This document shows positions 16,258 through 25,081 of a stretch of DNA of 64,000 nt, in pieces (within the stretch, counting starts at the first letter, position 1; each line of letters begins with the position of its first letter). The notes below the pieces were generated by a model that was not told where the DNA came from, searched no databases, and saw only the letters and a program-made list of their open reading frames with translations. The stretch covers positions 39,666 through 103,665 of the forward strand of contig DATKKF010000020.1 in NCBI GenBank assembly GCA_035543115.1. Reading direction: 5' to 3'. A program made the position numbers and the translations under genes. The stretch is from RPRB01 sp035543115 (GTDB lineage Bacteria; Myxococcota; Myxococcia; Myxococcales; Myxococcaceae).

Positions 16258-17060
16258 TCGAGGAGACGAACACGGACACCACCGCCACCCGCCGCGCCGC
16301 AGAGCTTCTCTGGGAGCACTGGCGGCAGGGGACCCACCTCGATGCGCTCCCGGAGAGCATCCGGCCGCACACCAGGGCCGAGGGGTACGCCATCCAGCGC
16401 GCGGTGCAGGCCTGCTCCGGAAAGGGACTCCTCGGCTGGAAGATCGCCGCCACCAGCCTCCCCGGGCAGCGCCACATCGGGGTCGACGGCCCGCTGGCCG
16501 GGAGGCTGCTGGAACGACGCGGGTTCCCGAGCGGCGCCGAGGTTCCGCTGGGCGGGAACCTGATGCGGGTCGCGGAGCCGGAGTTCGCCTTCGGCTTCGG
16601 CCGGGACCTCCCGCCGCGTGCGGCGCCGTACGGCACCGACGAGGTCCTGGAGGCGGTCGACCGCCTGCACCCGGCGATCGAGGTTCCCGACTCGCGCTAC
16701 GCCGACTTCGTGCACGCGGGTGCACCCCAGCTGATCGCCGACAACGCCTGCGCGAACGACCTGGTCCTCGGCCCGGCCGCGACGGTGGACTGGCGCGGGC
16801 TGGACCTGGTCGCGCACCGGGTGTCCGCCGAGGTGGTGGGCCGCTACACGCGACAGGGCAGCGGTGCCGCCGTGCTCGGCGATCCGCGCGTCGCGCTCAC
16901 CTGGCTGGTCAACGAGCTCTCCGCGATCGGTGCGACCCTGCGGGCAGGCGAGGTGGTGATCACCGGGACCTGCATGGCGTCGCTGGAGATCGAGCCCGGC
17001 GACGAGGTGCGCGTCGACTTCGGCGTGCTCGGCTCGGTGAGCGCCCGGTTCCGGGCCTGA
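16254..17060 (+). CDS. 2-keto-4-pentenoate hydratase / 2-oxohepta-3-ene-1,7-dioate hydratase family enzyme
   Basis: 268 residues (MIEETNTDTTATRRAAELLW...). Motifs of the MhpD/HpcG branch of the fumarylacetoacetase-like superfamily: GYAIQRAVQACSGKGLLGWK near 45-64, RVAEPEFAFGFGRDLP near 105 (metal-binding Glu-x-Glu), AIEVPDSRYADF near 145, IADNACANDLVLGP, WLVNELSAIGATLRAGEVVI, TGTCMA and GDEVRVDFGVLGSVS. These enzymes hydrate 2-hydroxydienoates in meta-cleavage pathways of aromatic degradation. No other aromatic-catabolism gene is nearby, so the physiological substrate is open. Coupled by ATGA overlap to the DUF2252 gene. Confidence 0.85.
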   Translation: MIEETNTDTTATRRAAELLWEHWRQGTHLDALPESIRPHTRAEGYAIQRAVQACSGKGLLGWKIAATSLPGQRHIGVDGPLAGRLLERRGFPSGAEVPLGGNLMRVAEPEFAFGFGRDLPPRAAPYGTDEVLEAVDRLHPAIEVPDSRYADFVHAGAPQLIADNACANDLVLGPAATVDWRGLDLVAHRVSAEVVGRYTRQGSGAAVLGDPRVALTWLVNELSAIGATLRAGEVVITGTCMASLEIEPGDEVRVDFGVLGSVSARFRA

Positions 17061-17072
17061 GCGGCCCCGGAG

Positions 17073-17666
17073 TCAGTGGTTCAGCGCCGCCAGCGCCACA
17101 ATCGCGAGAGGAAAGAGGAGCAGCACGGCGAGGAGGAGCCACGCGACGGGGCGGGCGAAGTTGAACGTCCACCCCAGTCCCGAGCGCTTCGGGACGAGCA
17201 GCCGCGGGTCGGCAGAGTTCACGTAGAAGAGCCCGCCGCGCCAGCCTTCCGGTGAGGTCGGAGCCATCCGCGGCGCCCTGGCGATCTGTGCCACCACGAC
17301 GACCACCATCACCCCGGCGAGGATCAGGACCGGGGTCGGCCCCCAGAGGGGGGCGAACGCGGCCGGGGTCGCCATGAGCCCCAGCACCCAGCGGATGGGG
17401 GCGAGCAGCCGCCGCACCCCCTCGGTCATCGCAGGCGGACCGACCCGCGCTCCACTGGCGACGATGCCGTCGATGAGGAGCAGGATTCCGCAGAACAGGA
17501 GGATGGGGAAGGCCATCGCCAGCGGCGTGCGCGGAAAGAACCCGTTCGGCCGGCCGGCGATGTCCCAGTGTACCGGCATGGGCGAGGGGAACTGGTCGGC
17601 GAGCAGGACCAGCGCCACCGCCGGCGGAACGAGCAGAAGGTAGGGCCCGAGGCTGCGTAACTTCAT
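17073..17666 (-). CDS. DUF1648/DUF5808 membrane protein
   Basis: 197 residues from ATG 17666, chosen because GGAGG lies six bases upstream; an in-frame start at 17699 lacks this. A first transmembrane helix (~8-24) leads into the DUF1648 signature PSPMPVHWDIAGRPNGF. Three to four more hydrophobic helices follow, with a DUF5808-like segment (YVNSADPRLLVPKRSGLGWT) near residues 147-166 before the last helix. Such proteins occur with sporulation- or immunity-type regulators (SdpI-like) in other bacteria, but the function here is unknown. Convergent with the hydratase gene. Confidence 0.78.
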   Translation of the reverse strand: MKLRSLGPYLLLVPPAVALVLLADQFPSPMPVHWDIAGRPNGFFPRTPLAMAFPILLFCGILLLIDGIVASGARVGPPAMTEGVRRLLAPIRWVLGLMATPAAFAPLWGPTPVLILAGVMVVVVVAQIARAPRMAPTSPEGWRGGLFYVNSADPRLLVPKRSGLGWTFNFARPVAWLLLAVLLLFPLAIVALAALNH

Positions 17667-17731
17667 CGATGTCCTCCGCGTAGGAACGGAGTCTGGCATG
17701 CCCCCTGGTCACGCCTTAGAAAGTGAGTGTC

Positions 17732-18391
<660 letters not shown>

Positions 18392-18425
18392 GCCTGGTCG
18401 CGGTGGCAAGTCGAGCGAGCGCGAG

Positions 18426-20861
18426 CTACTCGGTGCCGTAGGCCGAGGTGAGGGGACCCCGGAGGGACGAAGCTGGCGAGCCGCGGACCCGTCGCGCCAC
18501 CGACAGCACGCCCGCGGCCAGCGCGTACCCCGCCGCAGCTGCACAGAGGAGCACCCGGGAGCCCAGCTCGAGCGCCAGCAGCGCCGAGAGCGGCGCAGCG
18601 ACGACCGAGGCGAATCCATTCGACGCCCAGGCCCAGGCCAGCGCTCCGCCCTCCGGCGCGAGCTGGCGGAGCCCGAGGGCGAAGGGCGTTCCCATCAGAA
18701 AGGCCGGCGGACCGAGGCAAATCAGGACCGCCAGTACCCGGAGCAGACCCGCCGCCGGCTGCAGCAGATGGACCACGCCGAGCAGCGCCACCGCCAGCAT
18801 TCCCAGGAGAACCGCGAGCGCCACGCACGCCTGGCCCGCCCGCGAGGGCCGGAGGCGATCCGACCAGGCACTGCCCAGCCCCGAGAGGGCGAGGAAGATC
18901 ACCAGCACCGCGGCCACCGCGTAGACCGGATGCCCCAGCAGGAGGCCGAGCTGCTGGATGGCCGCGATCTCCGCGGCGAGGTAGCCGAAGCCCAGCGCGC
19001 CGAAGTAGCCGAGCACTGCCCACAGGGGCGCGTGCCCTCCGGCACGGCGGCCCCACACCGCGACCGGAACGAGCAGCAGGAGCACCGCCAGGAGCACGGT
19101 CTGCACGAGCGTGGCCAGCACCGCGATGGGCCCCCACTCGGCGAAGGGAAGCCAGGCGCCGCCCGCGCCTCGCACCAGCGCTGGAAGGCTCTTCAGCCGC
19201 ACGAAGTGGTGCGGGTACGGGCGAGCGTCGTCCACCGGTGCGACCTCGAAGGGGTACTCCGCCGCGAAGCGAACTGCCTCCTCGGGGGAGCGAGTGGCCG
19301 CGGCGGCCGCCTGCCGGATCGAGACATCGTCGAGCACGTTGAACGGAGGCTCGGGGGAGCTGGCGTCCACGGGCCATTCGAGATCGAGCTGCCGCTCACG
19401 GCCGAGCGCGCGCACCCGTTTCATCTCGCCAGCGCTGAAGGCCGCCGGCCGCGCCAGCACCGTGACCGTTCCCCAGCTCCGGAGCACGACGAGCCGGAGC
19501 GAGGGGGGGTGGCCGAGCCGCCGCAGCGCCGCCGCCACGCTGAGGACCGTCCGCACGCTCTCCCGCGGGGGCGTCGAGAGCCAGGTGGTGACCGAGAGGA
19601 TGCCCTCCGGGCCGAGGTGGCTCAGAAAGAGCGCATAGGCGTCGACCGTGTGAAGGAAGTCCTCCTCCAGGGCGCGGACCCCGCCCACCGACGCCCCATG
19701 GCCGGCACCGGGAGCGAGCGAGATGAGATCGAAGGGCCCTCCTTCCCGCGCCAGCACCGCCCGCGCCTGTCCGACCCGGTCGTCGAGCCGCTGCTGCTGC
19801 CAGAACTCGAAGCGGCCCAGCTCCCGCGCGAGCCGCAAGAGGTCGGGGTTCGGCTCCAGCGTCACCACCTGCTCGGCGTCGGAGGCCAGCGCCGCCTCGA
19901 GCGCGAGCCCGTCCCCCACCCCGACCAGGAGGACGCGGAGCCGCGCGGCCAGCGCGTGCGGCACCGAGGTGGGAAGGGCCCGGGCGAGCTCCTCCGCGCC
20001 GGGGTCCGTCAGGTCGGTGGCCGCTCCGACCAGATCACCATCGACCAGCAGCGCGGTCTGCCGGGGGAAGCTCCCACGGAAGGCCAGGGATAGACCCGGC
20101 GCCATGTGGAACGACGGCGCGTCCACGGCCAGGACCCATCCCAGCGGACTGAAGCGCTCGGCCACCCGGCGTGCACCGGGCAGCGCCGAGAGCTGAGGCA
20201 GGCTCTTGTACGGGGTGAGCTGCAGGTCCCAGCTCGGTCCGAGGAAGAGCCAGGCCGCGAGGAGCCCGGCGACCGCCGCCACCGCGCCCGACGGGCTCCG
20301 CCACCCCAGCGCCATTGCTCCGAGACCAGCGAGCAGCGGCGGAAGCACGAGCGACCTCGCGGGCGGGAGAACGAAGAGCACGAGCAAGGCCAGCGCCACT
20401 CCCAGCGCCCCGCCAGCGAAGCTCGCCCCGTAGAGGCGACCGGTTCGCCCGGGCGCGAGCAGGAGGCTGGTCAGGGTGGCCAGGCCTCCGGCGAAGAAGG
20501 GGACGGAGAGCAGCGCCACCAGTCCCGCCAGACGCACCCACTGCCCGCCCTCGAAGGGCAACTGGGTGGGCTCGACGTTCAACCGGTGGGACATCCATGG
20601 GGCGACGATCAGCGCCAGGGCGGTGGCGGTCGCTCCCGCCCGGAGCCGACGGTCCGCCGCTCGGGAGTCCACCGGCGGCCAGAGGGCGCCCAGCGTTCCG
20701 CTCGCTCCCAGCCCGAGCAGCGCCACGCCGATGGCCATCGAGGCGAAGTGGTGGAACTGCTCCACCCCGAAGAGCCGGACCAGGAGGATCTCGTACGCGG
20801 TCGTCGCCGCGGAGAGGAGCGTCACCGCCGGGGTGAGGCTCCGCTGCGGCGGCGCGTTCAC
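18426..20861 (-). CDS. Polytopic membrane protein with spermidine-synthase/SAM-methyltransferase-like domain
   Basis: 811 residues. About seven transmembrane helices at the N-terminus (first: PAVTLLSAATTAYEILLVRL) are followed by a soluble Rossmann domain with RVLLVGVGDGLALEAAL and VVTLEPNPDLLRLARE (nucleotide-binding Gly loop and acidic strand end) and GPFDLISLAPG. A second membrane block of about seven helices ends the protein. This matches the 'fused MFS/spermidine synthase' family, in which a SpeE-like domain sits between membrane halves. True polyamine synthesis is doubtful because the domain lacks an obvious DDG aminopropyltransferase motif. The start overlaps the isoaspartyl methyltransferase gene by ATGA. 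Confidence 0.75.
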   Translation of the reverse strand: MNAPPQRSLTPAVTLLSAATTAYEILLVRLFGVEQFHHFASMAIGVALLGLGASGTLGALWPPVDSRAADRRLRAGATATALALIVAPWMSHRLNVEPTQLPFEGGQWVRLAGLVALLSVPFFAGGLATLTSLLLAPGRTGRLYGASFAGGALGVALALLVLFVLPPARSLVLPPLLAGLGAMALGWRSPSGAVAAVAGLLAAWLFLGPSWDLQLTPYKSLPQLSALPGARRVAERFSPLGWVLAVDAPSFHMAPGLSLAFRGSFPRQTALLVDGDLVGAATDLTDPGAEELARALPTSVPHALAARLRVLLVGVGDGLALEAALASDAEQVVTLEPNPDLLRLARELGRFEFWQQQRLDDRVGQARAVLAREGGPFDLISLAPGAGHGASVGGVRALEEDFLHTVDAYALFLSHLGPEGILSVTTWLSTPPRESVRTVLSVAAALRRLGHPPSLRLVVLRSWGTVTVLARPAAFSAGEMKRVRALGRERQLDLEWPVDASSPEPPFNVLDDVSIRQAAAAATRSPEEAVRFAAEYPFEVAPVDDARPYPHHFVRLKSLPALVRGAGGAWLPFAEWGPIAVLATLVQTVLLAVLLLLVPVAVWGRRAGGHAPLWAVLGYFGALGFGYLAAEIAAIQQLGLLLGHPVYAVAAVLVIFLALSGLGSAWSDRLRPSRAGQACVALAVLLGMLAVALLGVVHLLQPAAGLLRVLAVLICLGPPAFLMGTPFALGLRQLAPEGGALAWAWASNGFASVVAAPLSALLALELGSRVLLCAAAAGYALAAGVLSVARRVRGSPASSLRGPLTSAYGTE

Positions 20862-21571
20862 CGCAAGCCGCTCAGCATCGGCACGAAGGCGACCGGAAGC
20901 AGCATGCGGGTGCGCACCGCTCCCGAGGGCTCCTTGTCGATCTGCAGCAGATTCTGCGCCCCGAACATGCTCCCCACCGGGATGACCATCCTCCCTCCGG
21001 GTTTGAGCTGCTCCAGGAGCGCCGGAGGGACGTGAGAGGCAGCGGCGGTGACCACGATGGCGTCGAAGGGGGCCTCCTCGGGCCAGCCCAGGTTGCCATC
21101 GCCGTGCCGCACGGTCGCCTGGTAGCCGAGGCGCTCGAGCCGCTGCCGGGCGCTCGCGGCCAGCTCGGCGAAGATCTCCATCGTGTAGACCCGCGCGCCG
21201 GCGGCGGCGAGGACCGCTGCCTGGTAGCCCGAGCCCGTGCCGATCTCGAGGATCTTCATTCCCTCGCGGGGACGAACGACCTCGGTCTGGTAGGCCACGA
21301 TGTACGGCTGGGAGATGGTCTGGCCGAGGCCGATCGGCAGCGGGCGGTTCTCGTAGGCCGCGCTCACCAGCCCCGGGGGCACGAACTCATGGCGAGGTAC
21401 GGTTCGCATGGCTTGCAGCGTGGCCGGATCGCGGATTCCCTCGCCGGCGATGTACAGCTCCACCATCCGGAGCCGCTCGGCGGCACGGGGATCGGCTGCC
21501 CGGCCTGCATCAGGGCCGCCGGCGACGCCGGCTAGGAGGAGCACCACCGTCACCGAGCGAACCCAGGCCAT
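20858..21571 (-). CDS. pcm: Protein-L-isoaspartate O-methyltransferase with signal peptide
   Basis: 237 residues. Residues 1-25 form a signal peptide (MAWVRSVTVVLLLAGVAGGP, then DAGRAAD), unusual for this normally cytosolic enzyme. The rest is a full-length PIMT: LQAMRTVPRHEFVPP, YENRPLPIGLGQTISQPYIV, SAM motif I EIGTGSGYQAAVLAA, GDGNLGWPEEAPFDAIVVTA and LKPGGRMVIPVG. PIMT methylates L-isoaspartyl residues to start their repair. Export would place it in the periplasm, where SAM is not normally available; alternatively the N-terminus acts as a membrane anchor. It overlaps the spermidine-synthase-like membrane protein gene by four bases. Confidence 0.87.
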   Translation of the reverse strand: MAWVRSVTVVLLLAGVAGGPDAGRAADPRAAERLRMVELYIAGEGIRDPATLQAMRTVPRHEFVPPGLVSAAYENRPLPIGLGQTISQPYIVAYQTEVVRPREGMKILEIGTGSGYQAAVLAAAGARVYTMEIFAELAASARQRLERLGYQATVRHGDGNLGWPEEAPFDAIVVTAAASHVPPALLEQLKPGGRMVIPVGSMFGAQNLLQIDKEPSGAVRTRMLLPVAFVPMLSGLR

Positions 21572-21697
21572 CGTCCGCCTCGTGGTGGCACTCTAGGACA
21601 GTCCGTGGCGCGGAGGTCAGCAAACCGGAACGCACCGGGGCGAGCACGGACACCGGGCGCCGAGGGTCAGTGCGAGCAGCACCGCCGCGGTGGCCCC

Positions 21698-21835
21698 GCC
21701 CACCTCACCGCCCGAGGGACGCTTCCCCGATGCGTGGATCTCAGGGGCCCTCTCACAGGCCCAGCGACGCCACCTCGGTCCGTCGGCCTCGAGGTCCCAC
21801 TCACAGGCCGAGGTACGCCTCGCGGATGCTCGGGT
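21698..21835. repeat. Three degenerate copies of the livF 3' end
   Basis: Read on the minus strand, the last ~35 bases of livF (encoding IREAYLGL and stop, 21796-21835) recur twice just downstream. 21698-21735 reads IGEASLGR and stop, and 21745-21785 reads EVASLGL and stop, each followed by a similar GTGAG(G)TGGG or GTGAGAGGG. I judge copy one to match at roughly 28 of 34 positions. They look like decayed tandem duplicates. They fill most of the 229-base gap 21572-21800 upstream of pcm, where nothing else is recognisable. Confidence 0.5.
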
Positions 21836-22511
21836 CCGCGATGAGCTGGGGCGCCGAGCCCTCCTTCACCAGCATCCCGTGCTCGATGACGTAGCCACGG
21901 TCGGAGATCTCCAGCCCCTCCATCACCTTCTGCTCGACGATCAGCACCGTGACCGACTTCGAGATCTCCCGCACCGCGGCCAGCGTCTGCTCGGTCAGCT
22001 TGGGCGAGAGGCCGAGCGACGGCTCGTCCAGCATCAAGAGCTTCGGCTCGGACATGAGCGCCCGGCTGATGGCCACCATCTGCTGCTCGCCGCCGGAGAG
22101 CGTCCCCGCCAGCTGCTTCCGGCGCTCGGCGAGGCGCGGGAAGAGCGCGTACATCCGCTCGAGGTTCTGTTGCCGGTGCACGCGCGCCCGCGGGAGCTGC
22201 GAGCCGAGGTAGAGGTTCTCCTCCACCGTCATCTCGGGGAAGAGCTGCCGCGCCTCCGGGACGTGCGCGATGCCCAGGTCGACGATGACGTCCGGCGGAG
22301 TCCGGGTGATGTCCTTGCCCTCGAAGTGCACCGTGCCGGAGCGCGGCCGGAGCAGCCCGGAGACCACCCGCAGGCAGGTGGTCTTCCCCGCCCCGTTTCC
22401 TCCGAGCAGGGCCAGCACCTCGTTGGGCCGCACCTCGAAGCTCACCCCGAACAGGGCCTGGAAGTCGCCGTAGTAGGCGACCACGTCCTTCAGGGTGAGC
22501 AGCGCGGTCAT
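21801..22511 (-). CDS. livF: Branched-chain amino-acid-type ABC transporter ATP-binding protein LivF
   Basis: 236 residues from ATG 22511 (MTALLTLKDVVAYYGDFQAL...), overlapping the livG stop by ATGA. Walker A GGNGAGKTTC, Q-loop region PEARQLFPEMTVEENLYLGS, signature LSGGEQQMVAISRAL, Walker B LLMLDEPSLGL, H-loop region IVEQKVMEGLEISDRGYV. LivF-type ATPases end shortly after the H-loop, as here (EAYLGL). It pairs with LivG to energise uptake through LivHM. The reading frame continues upstream through livG in another register, but domain structure and overlap fix this start. Confidence 0.92.
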   Translation of the reverse strand: MTALLTLKDVVAYYGDFQALFGVSFEVRPNEVLALLGGNGAGKTTCLRVVSGLLRPRSGTVHFEGKDITRTPPDVIVDLGIAHVPEARQLFPEMTVEENLYLGSQLPRARVHRQQNLERMYALFPRLAERRKQLAGTLSGGEQQMVAISRALMSEPKLLMLDEPSLGLSPKLTEQTLAAVREISKSVTVLIVEQKVMEGLEISDRGYVIEHGMLVKEGSAPQLIADPSIREAYLGL

Positions 22512-23248
22512 CGCGCTCCTCCGGCCATGAACTTCGTGCCCAGGTAGGCCTCCACCACCTTCGGGTCGTGCACCACCTCCGCCGGCGGCCCCTCGGCGAT
22601 CTTCCGTCCCTGGTCCAGCACCACCACTCGCGAGGCCAGGGACATCACGATTCGCATGATGTGCTCGACCCCGCCCACGCTGGTGATGCCGAACTCGCGG
22701 AGGCGGCGGATGAGCCCCACCACCTCCTCGCCCTCGCGGGGGTTCAGCCCGGCCATCACCTCGTCGAGCAGGAGCAGCCGCGCCCCGGTGCCGATGGCCC
22801 GCGCCACCTCGAGCAGCTTGCGCTGGGCGAGCGGGAGCCCGCTGGCCAGCTGGTCCGCCCGCGAGCGCAGCCCCATGAACTCGAGCACCTGGTCCGCGCG
22901 CGCCGCCGCGTCCGCCCGCCGCGGGTGCTGGAGGAAGGTGCCCAGCATCACGTTCTCGCGCACGGTCAGCGCCGGCAGCGGCTGCACCACCTGGAAGGTC
23001 CGGCCGATGCCCAGCCGCGTCGCCTGGTACGGCTCGCCCCCGGTGATGTCCCGGCCGGCGAACTTGATGGTGCCGCCGTCCGGCTTCACGTAGCCGGTGA
23101 TGAGGTTGAAGACGGTGGTCTTCCCCGCGCCGTTTGGCCCGATGAGGAAGACGATCTCCCCCTCGTCGATGTGGAAGCTGACGTCGTTGGTGGCCAGCAG
23201 TCCCCCGAACCGCTTGGTCACCTTCTCGAACTCGAGAATGCGCGCCAT
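22508..23248 (-). CDS. livG: Branched-chain amino-acid-type ABC transporter ATP-binding protein LivG
   Basis: 246 residues. Walker A GPNGAGKTTVFNLITGY, LivG-specific LGIGRTFQVVQPLPALTVRE, Walker B LLLLDEVMAGLNP and H-loop GGVEHIMRIVM. The signature region is LPLAQRKLLEVARAI in place of LSGGQ, a variation tolerated in LivG proteins (usually LAYGQQRRLE). It is shorter in the helical insert than some LivG proteins. Fifteen bases separate it from livM. Confidence 0.92.
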   Translation of the reverse strand: MARILEFEKVTKRFGGLLATNDVSFHIDEGEIVFLIGPNGAGKTTVFNLITGYVKPDGGTIKFAGRDITGGEPYQATRLGIGRTFQVVQPLPALTVRENVMLGTFLQHPRRADAAARADQVLEFMGLRSRADQLASGLPLAQRKLLEVARAIGTGARLLLLDEVMAGLNPREGEEVVGLIRRLREFGITSVGGVEHIMRIVMSLASRVVVLDQGRKIAEGPPAEVVHDPKVVEAYLGTKFMAGGAR

Positions 23249-23263
23249 GGCCGGTCGCTCGAC

Positions 23264-24223
23264 CTACTGCTGCGCTCCGATGGGTCCGGTCTGCCGCCGG
23301 ATGCGCCACCGCCGCTGGAAGAGCGAGATGACCCCGCCGGGGAGGAACACCACCACCACGATCAGGAGCAGCCCGTAGACCACCAGGTGGGTGTGCTCGA
23401 AGTAGGTCTTGAAGCCCTCCGCGGTGAGGGTGAGCACGATCGACCCGAGGATGGGCCCCCACACCGTGGCCGCCCCGCCGAGCATGGCGATCAGCGCCGC
23501 CTGCACCGAGATCTCGATGTTCAGCACCGTGTCCGGACCGACGAAGCTGAAGTAGCTGGAGTAGATGCTTCCGGCGACCGCGGTCACCATCGCGCTCGGA
23601 AGCAGCGCCAGGAGCTTGTCCACCGCCGGGTTCACTCCCACCGCCATCGCGGTGTTCTCGTTCTCCCGGATGGCCCGGAGCCGGTAGCCGAAGCGTGAGG
23701 AGTGGATCCACGTCGCCAGGGCGAACGCCCCACCGAGTAGCGGCATCGCCCCGAAGAAGAACTTGGCGTCCAGGTCCGGCGGCTGGAAGAGCAGCGGGGC
23801 GTTGGTGCCCACTGCGCCGTGGGTCAGCGTATCCTGGTTCTGGATCAGGACCCGGATGATCTCCGCCGCGGCGATGGTGGACAGCGTGAAGTACGGCCCG
23901 CGGAGCCGGAAGGTGATGCTCCCGATGAGCATCGCCATCAGGGCGGCCAGCACCGCCCCGAGCACCACCCCCAGCCACGGATTCCAGCCGATGCGCTCGG
24001 TGGAGAGCGTCATCGCGTAGGCGCCGATGCCGAAGTACGCCACGTGCCCGAGGCTCAGCTGGCCGGCGTATCCGCCCACGAAGTTCCAGGCGATGCCCAG
24101 GACCGCGAAGACGATCACCCGGAACACCAGCTGCAGCAGGTACCCGTCGTGCAACCACAGCGGCATGCTGGTGAGCGCAACGAAGAAGACCACCGTCGGC
24201 CACCAGCGCGGCAGATGGCTCAT
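23264..24223 (-). CDS. livM: Branched-chain amino-acid-type ABC transporter permease LivM
   Basis: 319 residues with about eight to nine membrane helices. Family signature GYAGQLSLGHVAYFGIGAYA near residues 50-69, the FRLRGPYFTLSTIAAAEI stretch near 105-122, and the cytoplasmic coupling segment SRFGYRLRAIRENENTAMAV near 170-190. The start overlaps livH by four bases (ATGA). It forms the translocation pore with LivH in the inner membrane. Confidence 0.92.
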   Translation of the reverse strand: MSHLPRWWPTVVFFVALTSMPLWLHDGYLLQLVFRVIVFAVLGIAWNFVGGYAGQLSLGHVAYFGIGAYAMTLSTERIGWNPWLGVVLGAVLAALMAMLIGSITFRLRGPYFTLSTIAAAEIIRVLIQNQDTLTHGAVGTNAPLLFQPPDLDAKFFFGAMPLLGGAFALATWIHSSRFGYRLRAIRENENTAMAVGVNPAVDKLLALLPSAMVTAVAGSIYSSYFSFVGPDTVLNIEISVQAALIAMLGGAATVWGPILGSIVLTLTAEGFKTYFEHTHLVVYGLLLIVVVVFLPGGVISLFQRRWRIRRQTGPIGAQQ

Positions 24224-25080
24224 GCCTTGCCCCCGAAGAGCCCCTGCGGACGGAGGAGCAGCACCAGGAGGAAGATGACGAAGTTCACCACCTCGGTGTA
24301 GCGGTCCGCCCAGGTGTACGCGGTGAACTGCTCCGCCACCCCGAGGAGGAGACCGCCCAGCGCCGCGCCCTGCACGCTGCCCATGCCCCCCAGCACCACG
24401 ATGACGAACGACTTGAGGGTGTAGGGGCCACCCACGGTGGGGTTGGTCCAGAAGATCGGCAGGAGCAGCGCCCCGGCCACCCCGGCGCAGGCGATGCCCA
24501 ACCCAAAGGTGATTGCCGACACCCGCTCCACCCGGATGCCCATCAGCGGGGCCACGGTGCGGTTCTGAGCCACCGCCCGGATCGCCCGGCCCATCTCGGT
24601 GTGGCCGAGGAACTGCCGGAGCGCGATCACCAGCGCCAAGGACACCGCGAAGGACAGGATGTAGCCCACGCTGAAGTGCAGCGGGCCAAACCCGGTGATG
24701 CGGTTGGCGACCGGAAGGTTGATCTGCCGGTAGTCCGCCCCGAAGGCCAGCTGGGCCAGGCCGATCAGCGTCAGGCTGATCCCCTCGGTGAGGAGGATCT
24801 GCAGGAAGTCGTTGGCCCCCATCACCCGCCGGACCAGGAGCCAGTAGATGCCAACCGCGAGCAGAAAGAGCACCGCGCCCCAGAGCGGGAAGGCGAAGTA
24901 GGGGTTCAGCGCCAGCAGCGTCCAGCCGTAGTAGCTGAGGTACGTCCCCAGCATCAGGAAGGCCCCGTGAGCGAAGTTCACCAGGCGCATGACGCCAAAG
25001 ATCAGCGCCATGCCGCTGGCGATCAGGGCGTACACGCCTCCCACCAGCAGGCCATTGAGAAAGGCCTGCACGAACGACAC
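24220..25080 (-). CDS. livH: Branched-chain amino-acid-type ABC transporter permease LivH
   Basis: 286 residues with eight predicted helices. Hallmarks: FLNGLLVGGVYALIASGMAL at the N-terminus, MRLVNFAHGAFLMLGTYLSY near 30-49, the coupling segment TEMGRAIRAVAQNRTVAPLM, and the C-terminal GGMGSVQGAALGGLLLGVAE. One base separates it from the livK stop. Order livK-H-M-G-F is the classical arrangement. Confidence 0.93.
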   Translation of the reverse strand: MSFVQAFLNGLLVGGVYALIASGMALIFGVMRLVNFAHGAFLMLGTYLSYYGWTLLALNPYFAFPLWGAVLFLLAVGIYWLLVRRVMGANDFLQILLTEGISLTLIGLAQLAFGADYRQINLPVANRITGFGPLHFSVGYILSFAVSLALVIALRQFLGHTEMGRAIRAVAQNRTVAPLMGIRVERVSAITFGLGIACAGVAGALLLPIFWTNPTVGGPYTLKSFVIVVLGGMGSVQGAALGGLLLGVAEQFTAYTWADRYTEVVNFVIFLLVLLLRPQGLFGGKA

Positions 25081-25081
25081 G

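Noticed and set aside
21605..21844. Short plus-strand open frame between pcm and livF
   Set aside because: It reads the reverse of the degenerate livF-end repeats and has a repetitive Pro/Arg/Gly composition; not a credible gene.
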